Shown here one piece after another: positions 57,586 to 64,000 of a stretch of DNA of 64,000 nt; position 1 is the first letter of the stretch, and each line of letters opens with the position of its first letter. Source of the DNA: Chelatococcus asaccharovorans (GTDB taxonomy: Bacteria; Pseudomonadota; Alphaproteobacteria; Rhizobiales; Beijerinckiaceae); assembly GCF_003201475.1 (NCBI RefSeq), contig NZ_QJJK01000001.1, positions 756,501-820,500 on the forward strand, in the 5' to 3' direction. The position numbers were made by a program, and so were the translations under genes. Under the pieces are notes generated by a model. It was not told where the DNA came from. It saw nothing but the letters and a program-made list of their open reading frames with translations, and searched no databases.

Positions 57586-58328
57586 CGGCCCATCCCCGGC
57601 ACATAAAGCCAGCGCTCGATCTGGCGCACGATCAGTGTGAAGACCCACATGATCGCGAGATAGGTAATGAGAACAACATTCATCATCTCGATCACGTTGA
57701 AATGTTCTGTCCAGATCTCATGGGCTACATAGAGCGCCTCCGGCACCGCGATTGCGTAGGCCATGGCTGTGCTCTTGACGATCTGCGCCATATTGTTGCC
57801 CAACGCAGGCAGGCTCGCGCGAAACGCCAGCGGCATGATGACATGATAGAGCGCACCCCAGCGACCGTACCCTAAGGCTTCCGCGGCCTCCTTGGTTGTC
57901 TTCGGCACGCCTTCGATGCCCGCGCGCAGGATTTCCGCGACGAAAGCGCCGTACTGCAGCGACAGGGCGATGATCACGAACTGCATCGGGCTGAGAACCG
58001 GACCCTCGCCGTTCGGCCCGTAGCTGCTGAGACGAAAATAGGATCCGATGCCGAAAAAGAGAAAGTAGAGCTGCGCCAGCCCCGGCGTATTGCGGAAGAA
58101 TTCCACATACGCCGTGACGAGCCACCTCAAAGGTGCAAACCGCACCAGCCGTAAAAAGCAGCAGAGCGTTCCGAGCAGCATTGCTCCGAACAGGCCCCAG
58201 AGGGCCAGCTCGATGGCGACGTATATGCCGTCTGCATATTTTCTGGCTTCCCACGCGTTATAGAAGACGGAGAAATTCCAGCCGGTGCGGTGATAAAGCG
58301 CCTCGAAGCTTTGAGCGAGCAGGTCCAT
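57582..58328 (-). CDS. Polar-amino-acid-type ABC permease 2
   Basis: A 248-residue permease with the family motif VEFFRNTPGLAQLYFLFFGIG (about 75-95) and the loop GVPKTTKEAAEALGYGRWGALYHVIMPLAFR (about 140-170). It lies between binding-protein and permease 1 genes, with a 7 bp gap and a 4 bp overlap. Confidence 0.93.
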   Translation of the reverse strand: MDLLAQSFEALYHRTGWNFSVFYNAWEARKYADGIYVAIELALWGLFGAMLLGTLCCFLRLVRFAPLRWLVTAYVEFFRNTPGLAQLYFLFFGIGSYFRLSSYGPNGEGPVLSPMQFVIIALSLQYGAFVAEILRAGIEGVPKTTKEAAEALGYGRWGALYHVIMPLAFRASLPALGNNMAQIVKSTAMAYAIAVPEALYVAHEIWTEHFNVIEMMNVVLITYLAIMWVFTLIVRQIERWLYVPGMGR

Positions 58329-58335
58329 CTGATGC

Positions 58336-59190
58336 TCAGTTGGCCTTATATTTTTGCTGCATGTCTTCAGAGAACTTCGGAGGCGTGAAGCCCCACTTCT
58401 TCGCAGCCTCGATCACTGTGCCCTTCCGATGCCACGCGATCACGATGTCCGAGAGGTCCTTCTCAAAGTCCGCGTCGCCGAACTTGATCGCCAAACCCCA
58501 CGGGCCTTCCGTAAACGCCGGCAGCTTCTGAATTTCAAAATCCTTCCAGATGCCGTCCTTGTCGGTCAGGAACCGCGCTTGCAAATAGCTGTCATCCGAA
58601 ACCAGGCCGATGCAACGTCCGTCGCGCAGCGACTGATCGACTTCCTGCTGCGTCTGGAAGGCGATGATCTTGACGCCGTAGTCGCGTTCCAGCGGCACGT
58701 TCCAGCTGGAGCCCTGGTTGCTGCAGACGGATTTGCCCTTCAAATCCGCCCAGCTCTTGAGGCTAACGCCTTTCTTCGTCTGAAGGCCGGGACCGGCGGC
58801 ATAATAATACGGTTCGATGAACTGGATGAGTTTCTGGCGCTCAGGTGTAACGGTCAGCGACGTGAAGATCATGTCGCATTTTCCGCGGTCGAGAAACTCG
58901 ACACGGTTGGCCGGCAGCGTCGGGACGAGCTCGATCTCAAGCGGCTTGCCCATCTTACCTTCAAGGCTCGCCTTCATATCGTTCATCAGATCAACCTGCA
59001 TGCCTTGAGCCTTGCCGGATGAATCGATGAAGACATTGGGAGGGTTGTTGACGTTGGTGCAGACCGCGATGCGGCCCCGCTCCTTGACCTTGTCCGTAAC
59101 AGGCCCGGCCTGGGCCGACAGCGCGGCAAATACGAAACCCGCAGTTGCGGAAAACGCAACAATGGAGCGCATCTGTGTCAGTTTATTCAT
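58336..59190 (-). CDS. Polar-amino-acid-type ABC binding protein
   Basis: A 284-residue periplasmic protein of the family 3 type. A signal peptide ends near AQA/GPV (residue about 28). IAVCTNVNNPPNVFIDSSGKAQGMQVDLMNDM and RGKCDMIFTSLTVTPERQKLIQFIEPYY (about 107-134) are standard. It binds an amino acid or a small amino-acid-like compound. It is the first gene of the left arm and faces iclR. Confidence 0.93.
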   Translation of the reverse strand: MNKLTQMRSIVAFSATAGFVFAALSAQAGPVTDKVKERGRIAVCTNVNNPPNVFIDSSGKAQGMQVDLMNDMKASLEGKMGKPLEIELVPTLPANRVEFLDRGKCDMIFTSLTVTPERQKLIQFIEPYYYAAGPGLQTKKGVSLKSWADLKGKSVCSNQGSSWNVPLERDYGVKIIAFQTQQEVDQSLRDGRCIGLVSDDSYLQARFLTDKDGIWKDFEIQKLPAFTEGPWGLAIKFGDADFEKDLSDIVIAWHRKGTVIEAAKKWGFTPPKFSEDMQQKYKAN

Positions 59191-59353
59191 TGAGTACCTC
59201 CCTGGGGGCTATTCTTCCCGCCCCCACTCCGCTTCAGGTAAGGGGCGTTATGCTGTAAAGTCAAAAGAAAAATGCAACAATTGATATTTGTTGCTGATAT
59301 TACAACAATGTGCGAGTATAGTTGCAAACGTGGCGATCGAGGGAGAATGGGCG
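59191..59353. promoter_or_regulatory. IclR operator region between the two arms
   Basis: Two overlapping palindromes lie here: GCAACA-N9-TGTTGC (59274-59294) and TTGTTG-N9-CAACAA (59288-59308). Both centres are AT-rich (ATTGATAT, CTGATATTA). They lie between the binding-protein gene and iclR and probably bind IclR at both promoters. A related site precedes the gene at 60254, and the 11-mer ATATCAATTGT recurs at 63868-63878. Confidence 0.65.
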
Positions 59354-60121
59354 ATGGCGGCAGCAGCAGCGGAGGATCAGAGACGAGCGGCGCCCTCAAG
59401 GCCTCCCGAGGTTAAAACCCTGGCAAAGGGACTTGCCGTCATCGATCACATGCTTGAACGCGGCCCGGTCCGTACAACCGACCTTGCCCAGCACCTCGGC
59501 ATCGACAAGGGAACCGCCTCCCGCCTGCTGCAGACCCTTGTCGTTTCGGGTTATGTCCGCCTCGGAGAAGGGCGCGCCTTCGAGCTGACCGAGAAAATGG
59601 TCCGACGAAAAAGCCTGGAGCGCCCTGAACGCAGCCTCCGCGAGCGCGCCCGCCCGTTGCTGGAGCGAATCGCCGCGGAGACGGGAGAGGCCGTCCACCT
59701 CTCGATTCCGGCCGACGATCGCGTTCTTTACATCGACACGATCGAGTCCAACTCGCCGCTGCGCGTCGATCGCCCGGCTGGAACACTGGCACCGCTGGAT
59801 TGCACGGCGATGGGCCGGATCCTCCTTGCCCACCTGCCCCTGGCAATCCCGCTGCAACTCCAGAAGCGGACGGAGAACACCATCGCCGATCCCGTCCGCT
59901 TTGCCGCCCTCCTCGATACGATCCGCGAGCAGGGATACGCTTTGGACGACGAGGAATATCACCTGGGCATCCGCTGCGCCGCAGCCGCGCTGCGCGAACA
60001 AGACGGAACGGTTGTCGGCGCAATCGGCGTATCCGGCCCGACCGTAAGAATGGCCCGTGAAGATCTCCGCCCCCTGGGGGAGCGCCTGAAAGTCACGGCC
60101 AGCGCGTTCCTGCGCGATTAA
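59354..60121 (+). CDS. IclR family regulator
   Basis: A 255-residue regulator. The winged helix covers LAKGLAVIDHMLERGPVRTTDLAQHLGIDKGTASRLLQTLVVSGYV, residues about 23-68; the effector domain runs from about 100 (RARPLLERIAAETGEAVHLSI) to GAIGVSGPTVRM near 231. The start ATG 59354 has GAGGGAGA upstream; the longer frame begins inside the operator. It sits between the two arms and likely senses a pathway compound. Confidence 0.93.
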   Translation: MAAAAAEDQRRAAPSRPPEVKTLAKGLAVIDHMLERGPVRTTDLAQHLGIDKGTASRLLQTLVVSGYVRLGEGRAFELTEKMVRRKSLERPERSLRERARPLLERIAAETGEAVHLSIPADDRVLYIDTIESNSPLRVDRPAGTLAPLDCTAMGRILLAHLPLAIPLQLQKRTENTIADPVRFAALLDTIREQGYALDDEEYHLGIRCAAAALREQDGTVVGAIGVSGPTVRMAREDLRPLGERLKVTASAFLRD

Positions 60122-60140
60122 CGCGCTCTGCGCATCAGCA

Positions 60141-60162
60141 TTGTTGTAAATATCGAAACAAC
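60141..60162. promoter_or_regulatory. IclR-like operator before the right arm
   Basis: TTGTT (60141-60145) and AACAA (60157-60161) form an inverted repeat around GTAAATATCGA, similar to the palindromes before iclR. AATTGCAAC follows at about 60169-60177. The NIPSNAP gene starts about 90 bp downstream. Confidence 0.5.
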
Positions 60163-60253
60163 GCCAATAATTGCAACTTATTGGGAAAAATTCGTTGCGG
60201 TTGGTTGGTGCTTGTGAAACTGTTCCGCCATAATCACCAACCGGGACAATGCG

Positions 60254-60871
60254 ATGCTTCGCTATAACCTGACCTATATCACCGTCCCGCCCACCGGAAT
60301 GCAGAAGGCGCTCTCGGGCCTGCAGGCATGGCTGGAGACATCGCCCCTGAAGGGAAAGTTCCTGGCCTGCTGGACGTCTGAAATCGGCGAACTTTCGCGA
60401 ATTCTGCTGGTGCACGGCTATGATGTCATCGCCGATATTCCACGCGATCGTGAGACCGTGATCTACAGCGACAATCCGTTCGGCATTGGTGATCTCATCG
60501 TCTCCATGGAGACGGACGCCTATACGCCCCTCAACGGTTTGCCGGAGATCATCGCGGGGGAGATGGGGCCGGTCTTTGAAGTTCGCACCTACAAGCTGAA
60601 GCCGGGCGGCCTGACGCCGACCCTCGACGCCTGGACCAAAGCTGTCGGTCCCCGCTCCGCCTACTCGAAACTGTTGTCCTTCATGTATGCCGTCGGCGGC
60701 GAAGTTCCGCGCATCGTGCATATCTGGCCCTACAAGAGCTTCGATGAGCGCTTCGCAATTCGGGCGAAGACTGTTGCCGAAAAGGTCTGGCCGCCGGCTG
60801 GTGCGCCGCCCCATCTGGCCGCGATGCGCTCGGAGATCTTCCTGCCCGCCAGTTTCTCGCCGGTGAGATAA
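60254..60871 (+). CDS. NIPSNAP family protein
   Basis: A 205-residue protein with two ferredoxin-like halves. The second half has the NIPSNAP pattern FEVRTYKLKPGGLTPTLDAW (about 112-131) and IVHIWPYKSFDERFAIR (about 155-171). Family proteins occur as small accessory factors in catabolic operons; the activity is not known. It is the first gene of the right arm, and the isomerase paralog begins five bases after its stop. Confidence 0.85.
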   Translation: MLRYNLTYITVPPTGMQKALSGLQAWLETSPLKGKFLACWTSEIGELSRILLVHGYDVIADIPRDRETVIYSDNPFGIGDLIVSMETDAYTPLNGLPEIIAGEMGPVFEVRTYKLKPGGLTPTLDAWTKAVGPRSAYSKLLSFMYAVGGEVPRIVHIWPYKSFDERFAIRAKTVAEKVWPPAGAPPHLAAMRSEIFLPASFSPVR

Positions 60872-60876
60872 GCGCC

Positions 60877-61698
60877 ATGTCCGCTCCCCGCACGCTTTCG
60901 ATCGCCCACCTGTCCGCCCTCGAGGCGACGCCACTGGAACTGATAGATGGCGCCGCGCGTGCGGGGCTGGACGCTGTCGGCCTGCGTATCATCGCCCCCC
61001 GCCCGGGCGACGTGGTCGCGCAGGTTGCCGGAAATCCGCGCGCCATTCGGGACCTCAAGGCCGAACTCAGCGCGCGCGATGTGCGCCTGAACGACATTGA
61101 AGCGATCATCCTGCGCGAGGAGACGGACCTGTCGCAGTTCGAGGCTGCGCTCGTGGCGGGCGCTGAACTCGGCGCACGCCACGTTGTCGTCAATATGTAT
61201 ATAGACGATCTGCAGCGCGCCGCCGAACGCTTTGCCGAACTTTGCGTTCTGCTGGCCCAGTATGATCTCAATGCCGCGCTTGAATTCGTACCGCTTTCAC
61301 TGCTGAAGACGCTCGACGGCGCCTTGTCCATACTCGATAGTGCCAGACAGCCGAATGGAAAGCTGTTGGTCGACGCTCTCCATCTGAGCCGTTCCGGTGG
61401 TCATCCCCGCGATCTGGCCAAGGTCGCCCCCGAGCTCTTCGCCTTCGCTCATCTGTGCGACGCGCCGTTGAAGCAGCCTCGTGTCGAAGACCTTCCGACC
61501 GAGACGAGACAGCAGCGTCTCCTGCCCGGGGACGGTGAACTCTGGCTTGACGCCTTCGTCGCCGCCTTGCCGCCAATGCTGCCGATCGGCATCGAGGCGC
61601 CCAGCCTCACGACGGCCGGCTTGCCGGTGGCCGAGACGGTCGCCATGAACGCCGCCGCGGCGCGGCGGGTGCTGGGCCTGCCGGAACCGCAACTCTGA
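60877..61698 (+). CDS. TIM-barrel sugar isomerase/epimerase (AP-endonuclease-2 fold), paralog 2
   Basis: A 273-residue paralog of the gene at 51626-52432. Metal-site residues lie in AALEFVPL (Glu about 135), LVDALHLSRSGG (Asp and His about 163-166), FAHLCDAP (about 186-193) and GIEAPS near 245. RQQRLLPGDGELWLDAFVAALP matches the EERLPPGEGGLDLRGFLAAMP of its paralog. Having one copy in each arm suggests two successive or stereochemically distinct isomerisations. Confidence 0.88.
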   Translation: MSAPRTLSIAHLSALEATPLELIDGAARAGLDAVGLRIIAPRPGDVVAQVAGNPRAIRDLKAELSARDVRLNDIEAIILREETDLSQFEAALVAGAELGARHVVVNMYIDDLQRAAERFAELCVLLAQYDLNAALEFVPLSLLKTLDGALSILDSARQPNGKLLVDALHLSRSGGHPRDLAKVAPELFAFAHLCDAPLKQPRVEDLPTETRQQRLLPGDGELWLDAFVAALPPMLPIGIEAPSLTTAGLPVAETVAMNAAAARRVLGLPEPQL

Positions 61699-61747
61699 TC
61701 GAAATTCTGAATTCTGGTCGACATCCTGCCGTTTGAAAGTCCAGTCG

Positions 61748-62920
61748 ATGAAGAACGATACGCGAATAGTTCATGCAGGACGCCACCCCGAAGACTTCAA
61801 GGGGGCGGTCAACGTACCTGTGTATCGCACATCCACCGTCATCGCGCGGAATATGGACGAGTGGGATCGCAAGCACCGGGAGCAGGCCAGCACCAACGAG
61901 CCGGACCTGTTCTACGGACGCCACGGTACGCCGACCAGCAAGGCCCTGCAGCAGGCCATGGCGGAACTGGAGGGCGGGTTCCGATCTTTCGTATATCCCT
62001 CGGGAGTCTCGGCCTGCGTGACCGCCATCATGGCCTTCGCCGGTCAGGGCGAGCATGTCCTCGCGCCCGATTCCGTCTACGGCCCCGTCAGGCGGATTTC
62101 AGGCACGATGTTCAAGCGCTTTGGCATCGAGACGGAATTCTACGATCCACGGATCGGCGAGGACATCGAGGCCCTCGTCAGGCCGACCACGCGGGTGATC
62201 TATGTGGAGGCTCCCGGATCGCTGACCTTCGAGATGCAGGATATCCCCGCCATCGCCGCGGTGGCGCACCGGCATGGGGCGGTCGTGGTGATGGACAATA
62301 CCTGGGCGACGCCGCTTCTTTTCCGCGCCTTCGACCATGGCGTTGACGTTTCGGTTCATGCCGCGACCAAATATGTGACGGGCCACTCGGACACGATGCT
62401 CGGCGTCGTGACAGCGAACGAGGCCTGTTATGAGCGGCTGAAGGCGGCGACGCTCGACCTCGGCCAGACGGCAAGTCCCGACGATTGTTACCTCGCCTTG
62501 CGCGGCCTTCGCACGATGGGTGTCCGGCTTGCTCGCCAGGGTCAGGCGGCGACTGAACTGGCTGCTTGGCTGGCGAGCCGGCCCGAGGTGGAAAGGGTGA
62601 TGTCGCCTGCTCTTCCCGACGATCCGGGCCACGCCATCTGGAAACGCGATTTCCTTGGGGCCTCGGGCCTGTTCGCCTTTGCACTCAAGCCGGATTTGGC
62701 AAAATTCCGGCGGGAATTCATCGACGCCTTGAAGCTTTTCGCGCTCGGCGGGTCCTGGGGCGGGTACGAGAGTCTCGTCATGCCGATCGATCCACCGAGA
62801 ACGGTGACGCGCTATGCCTATTCCAACGCGGGAATACGTCTCCATGTTGGCCTGGAAGATCCGGACGATCTGAAGGACGACCTGGCACAAGCCTTCGGCC
62901 TTATCAACACCAGGACCTGA
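61748..62920 (+). CDS. Cystathionine beta-lyase-like PLP enzyme (Cys/Met metabolism family)
   Basis: A 390-residue PLP enzyme. DLFYGRHGTPTSKALQQAMAELEGG near 52-76 and VYVEAPGSLTFE-like strands near 153 precede the PLP Asp in VVMDNTWATPLLF (about 181-193) and the Schiff-base Lys208 in AATKYVTGHSD. The sequence is closest to E. coli MetC, which cleaves C-S bonds of cystathionine or cysteine conjugates to pyruvate, ammonia and a thiol. GGSWGGYESLVMPI is the C-terminal motif. It is not next to methionine genes, so a catabolic C-S lyase is plausible. Confidence 0.9.
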   Translation: MKNDTRIVHAGRHPEDFKGAVNVPVYRTSTVIARNMDEWDRKHREQASTNEPDLFYGRHGTPTSKALQQAMAELEGGFRSFVYPSGVSACVTAIMAFAGQGEHVLAPDSVYGPVRRISGTMFKRFGIETEFYDPRIGEDIEALVRPTTRVIYVEAPGSLTFEMQDIPAIAAVAHRHGAVVVMDNTWATPLLFRAFDHGVDVSVHAATKYVTGHSDTMLGVVTANEACYERLKAATLDLGQTASPDDCYLALRGLRTMGVRLARQGQAATELAAWLASRPEVERVMSPALPDDPGHAIWKRDFLGASGLFAFALKPDLAKFRREFIDALKLFALGGSWGGYESLVMPIDPPRTVTRYAYSNAGIRLHVGLEDPDDLKDDLAQAFGLINTRT

Positions 62921-62925
62921 CTGCC

Positions 62926-63669
62926 ATGAACAAGAACGATCATCAGGGCAAAATCGCCATTGTCACCGGCGGCACGGGCGGCATCGGCATGGCGATCGCG
63001 GCAAGGCTTAGTTCGGAAGGCGCCCGCATCATTCTGTGGGATCTCGATGCCGCTCGTCTCAACCAGGTGCTCGCGGAACATCCGGATTGGCGGGGCTCCG
63101 TCGTGGACGTCGTGAACTACGACAGCGTGACGCGGGCGACGTCCGACGCGATCGACGCGTTCGGCCGCATCGATATTCTGGTGAACTCCGCCGGCTTTTC
63201 CGGCGCCAATCACCGCATGGAGGACTATCCTCTCGATCTGTGGGACAAGGTGATTGCCATCAATCTGACGAGTGTGTTCCTGACCTGCCGTGCGGTGGTG
63301 CCTGAGATGGCGAAAACCGGCTTCGGCCGCGTGGTCAACATCGCATCCATGGCCGGCAAGGAAGGCGTTCCCACGGTGTCCTGCTACTCTGCCGCCAAGG
63401 CAGGCGTTATCGCCTTTACCAAGGCGATCGCCCGTGAGTATCTCGACAAGGATATCCGGATCAACAGCGTCGCCCCGTCGGCCGTCGAGACCGAGTTGCT
63501 GAAGCAAATGGCGCCGGCCACGCTCGAAATGGCGAAGTCAAAGATTCCGATGGGTCGCTTCGGCAGGCCGGAAGAGATTGCCGCCATGATCAGCTTCCTC
63601 GTCTCCGATGAATGCTCGTTCTCGACGGGCGCTGTATTCGATTTGTCCGGTGGACGCGCCACCTATTAG
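62926..63669 (+). CDS. Short-chain dehydrogenase/reductase
   Basis: A 247-residue SDR. The cofactor loop VTGGTGGIGMAIA is at 13-25, VNSAGFSG near 87-94, Ser in VNIASMAG near 138, and the catalytic pair Tyr154/Lys158 in CYSAAKAG. Asp in LWDLDAAR suggests NAD preference. It starts five bases after the PLP-enzyme stop and ends the right arm. It oxidises or reduces a hydroxyl/keto group of the pathway intermediate. Confidence 0.92.
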   Translation: MNKNDHQGKIAIVTGGTGGIGMAIAARLSSEGARIILWDLDAARLNQVLAEHPDWRGSVVDVVNYDSVTRATSDAIDAFGRIDILVNSAGFSGANHRMEDYPLDLWDKVIAINLTSVFLTCRAVVPEMAKTGFGRVVNIASMAGKEGVPTVSCYSAAKAGVIAFTKAIAREYLDKDIRINSVAPSAVETELLKQMAPATLEMAKSKIPMGRFGRPEEIAAMISFLVSDECSFSTGAVFDLSGGRATY

Positions 63670-64000
63670 AACATACTGCGTGTGGATGGAATGACGCGGC
63701 GGTTCCGTCTATAATCAGCGCGCTCTGACAGACGCCCCTCGGAAAGAAGGCCCCAGGAAAGTCGAATGACGGCCTCCGGTGTCAGCACGATCGTCGTGTC
63801 AATGCTTATGCGGCGCTCTTACTTCGCTGGGGTACGTAGCCCCGTGGGATGTTTCTGTCACGAGCCGATATCAATTGTAACAACTGCGTCACGCGCAGAA
63901 GATCGTGCATGAGTAAATTCCGCAGCTCGACTGGGCATGTTGAGAGCGTGGCGGAATGGTCAGAATGGCCGAAGTGGCTGGTGAGAACGAAGTGTCTTCC
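63670..64000. other. Gene-free end of window with IclR-like motif
   Basis: I see no intact gene. ATATCAATTGT at 63868-63878, followed by AACAAC, repeats the core of the operator before iclR (there on the other strand). This suggests that the next gene beyond the window is also under IclR control. The last 50 bases are Glu/Gly-codon-like and may begin a gene cut by the window edge. Confidence 0.45.

Noticed and set aside
63945-64000. Start of a Ser/Leu-type tRNA (GTGGCGGAATGG resembles a D-arm region)
   Set aside because: No acceptor or anticodon stem can be formed in the sequence that is present.

Overview
ORGANISM. The window is GC-rich (clearly above 60%) and coded densely on both strands, with frequent ATGA/GTGA stop-start overlaps. 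The sdhCDAB order, the YggT-DUF167-folD block, the bioMNY biotin importer, an Omp19-like protease-inhibitor lipoprotein, two CtrA-type boxes and palindromic intergenic repeats all point to an alphaproteobacterium, probably Hyphomicrobiales (Rhizobiales). The content fits a chromosome: core metabolism on the left and a long run of catabolic modules on the right. Genus cannot be fixed from the sequence alone. LEFT PART, 1-17.2 kb. A sugar-acid module comes first (UxaA-family dehydratase cut by the window edge, FucU/RbsD mutarotase, aldo/keto reductase). A small orphan gene behind two CtrA-type boxes and a stand-alone Lrp ligand-binding domain follow. Next are the ECF biotin importer bioM-bioN-bioY, a CPBP membrane protease, an anchored adenosine-deaminase-like enzyme and tRNA-Ala(CGC). 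The core block then runs yggT, DUF167, folD, a degenerate isochorismatase-fold gene, sdhCDAB, a VOC protein, an Omp19-like lipoprotein, a class I glutamine amidotransferase and a TerB-like protein. MODULE 1, 17.4-28.4 kb. A TetR regulator heads a leftward operon (amidohydrolase, FAH-family enzyme, acetoacetate-decarboxylase-family protein, cupin, then an RraA-like protein). It is divergent from a rightward branched-chain-type ABC importer that includes a LivM-LivG fusion and ends in a cyclase-family hydrolase. MODULE 2, 29.0-50.3 kb. This holds a ThDP enzyme plus aldehyde dehydrogenase, and a leftward train of glutathione transferase, alpha/beta hydrolase, enoyl-CoA hydratase, Fe3+-type ABC importer, PEP-mutase/isocitrate-lyase-family enzyme and FAH-family enzyme. 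A LysR regulator is followed by two overlapping class III CoA-transferases, a 4,5-dihydroxyphthalate-decarboxylase-like protein and a 2-pyrone-4,6-dicarboxylate-hydrolase-like amidohydrolase. A convergent six-gene operon then carries two thiolase-like plus DUF35 pairs around a two-subunit CoA-transferase. The logic is uptake of a carboxylic acid, CoA activation, hydration and C-C cleavage; the substrate is unknown. MODULE 3, 51.6-63.7 kb. An IclR regulator sits between two divergent arms. The left arm has an amino-acid-type ABC importer, a sulfurtransferase, a Gfo/Idh/MocA oxidoreductase, an FAD dehydrogenase and a TIM-barrel isomerase. The right arm has a NIPSNAP protein, a paralogous isomerase, a cystathionine-beta-lyase-like PLP enzyme and an SDR. 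Related palindromes lie between the arms, upstream of the right arm and again past its end. REPEATS. Palindromic modules bounded by CTAG occupy the gaps between catabolic modules. The most striking is a double-hairpin element of 168-169 bp in four copies; one copy supplies the stop codon of the enoyl-CoA hydratase gene, and two copies lie in a pile-up of palindromes at 50.8-51.6 kb. The most interesting candidates for undescribed biology are the thiolase-like/DUF35 operon with its neighbouring paired CoA-transferases, the CTAG-bounded palindromes, and the CtrA-boxed orphan gene.
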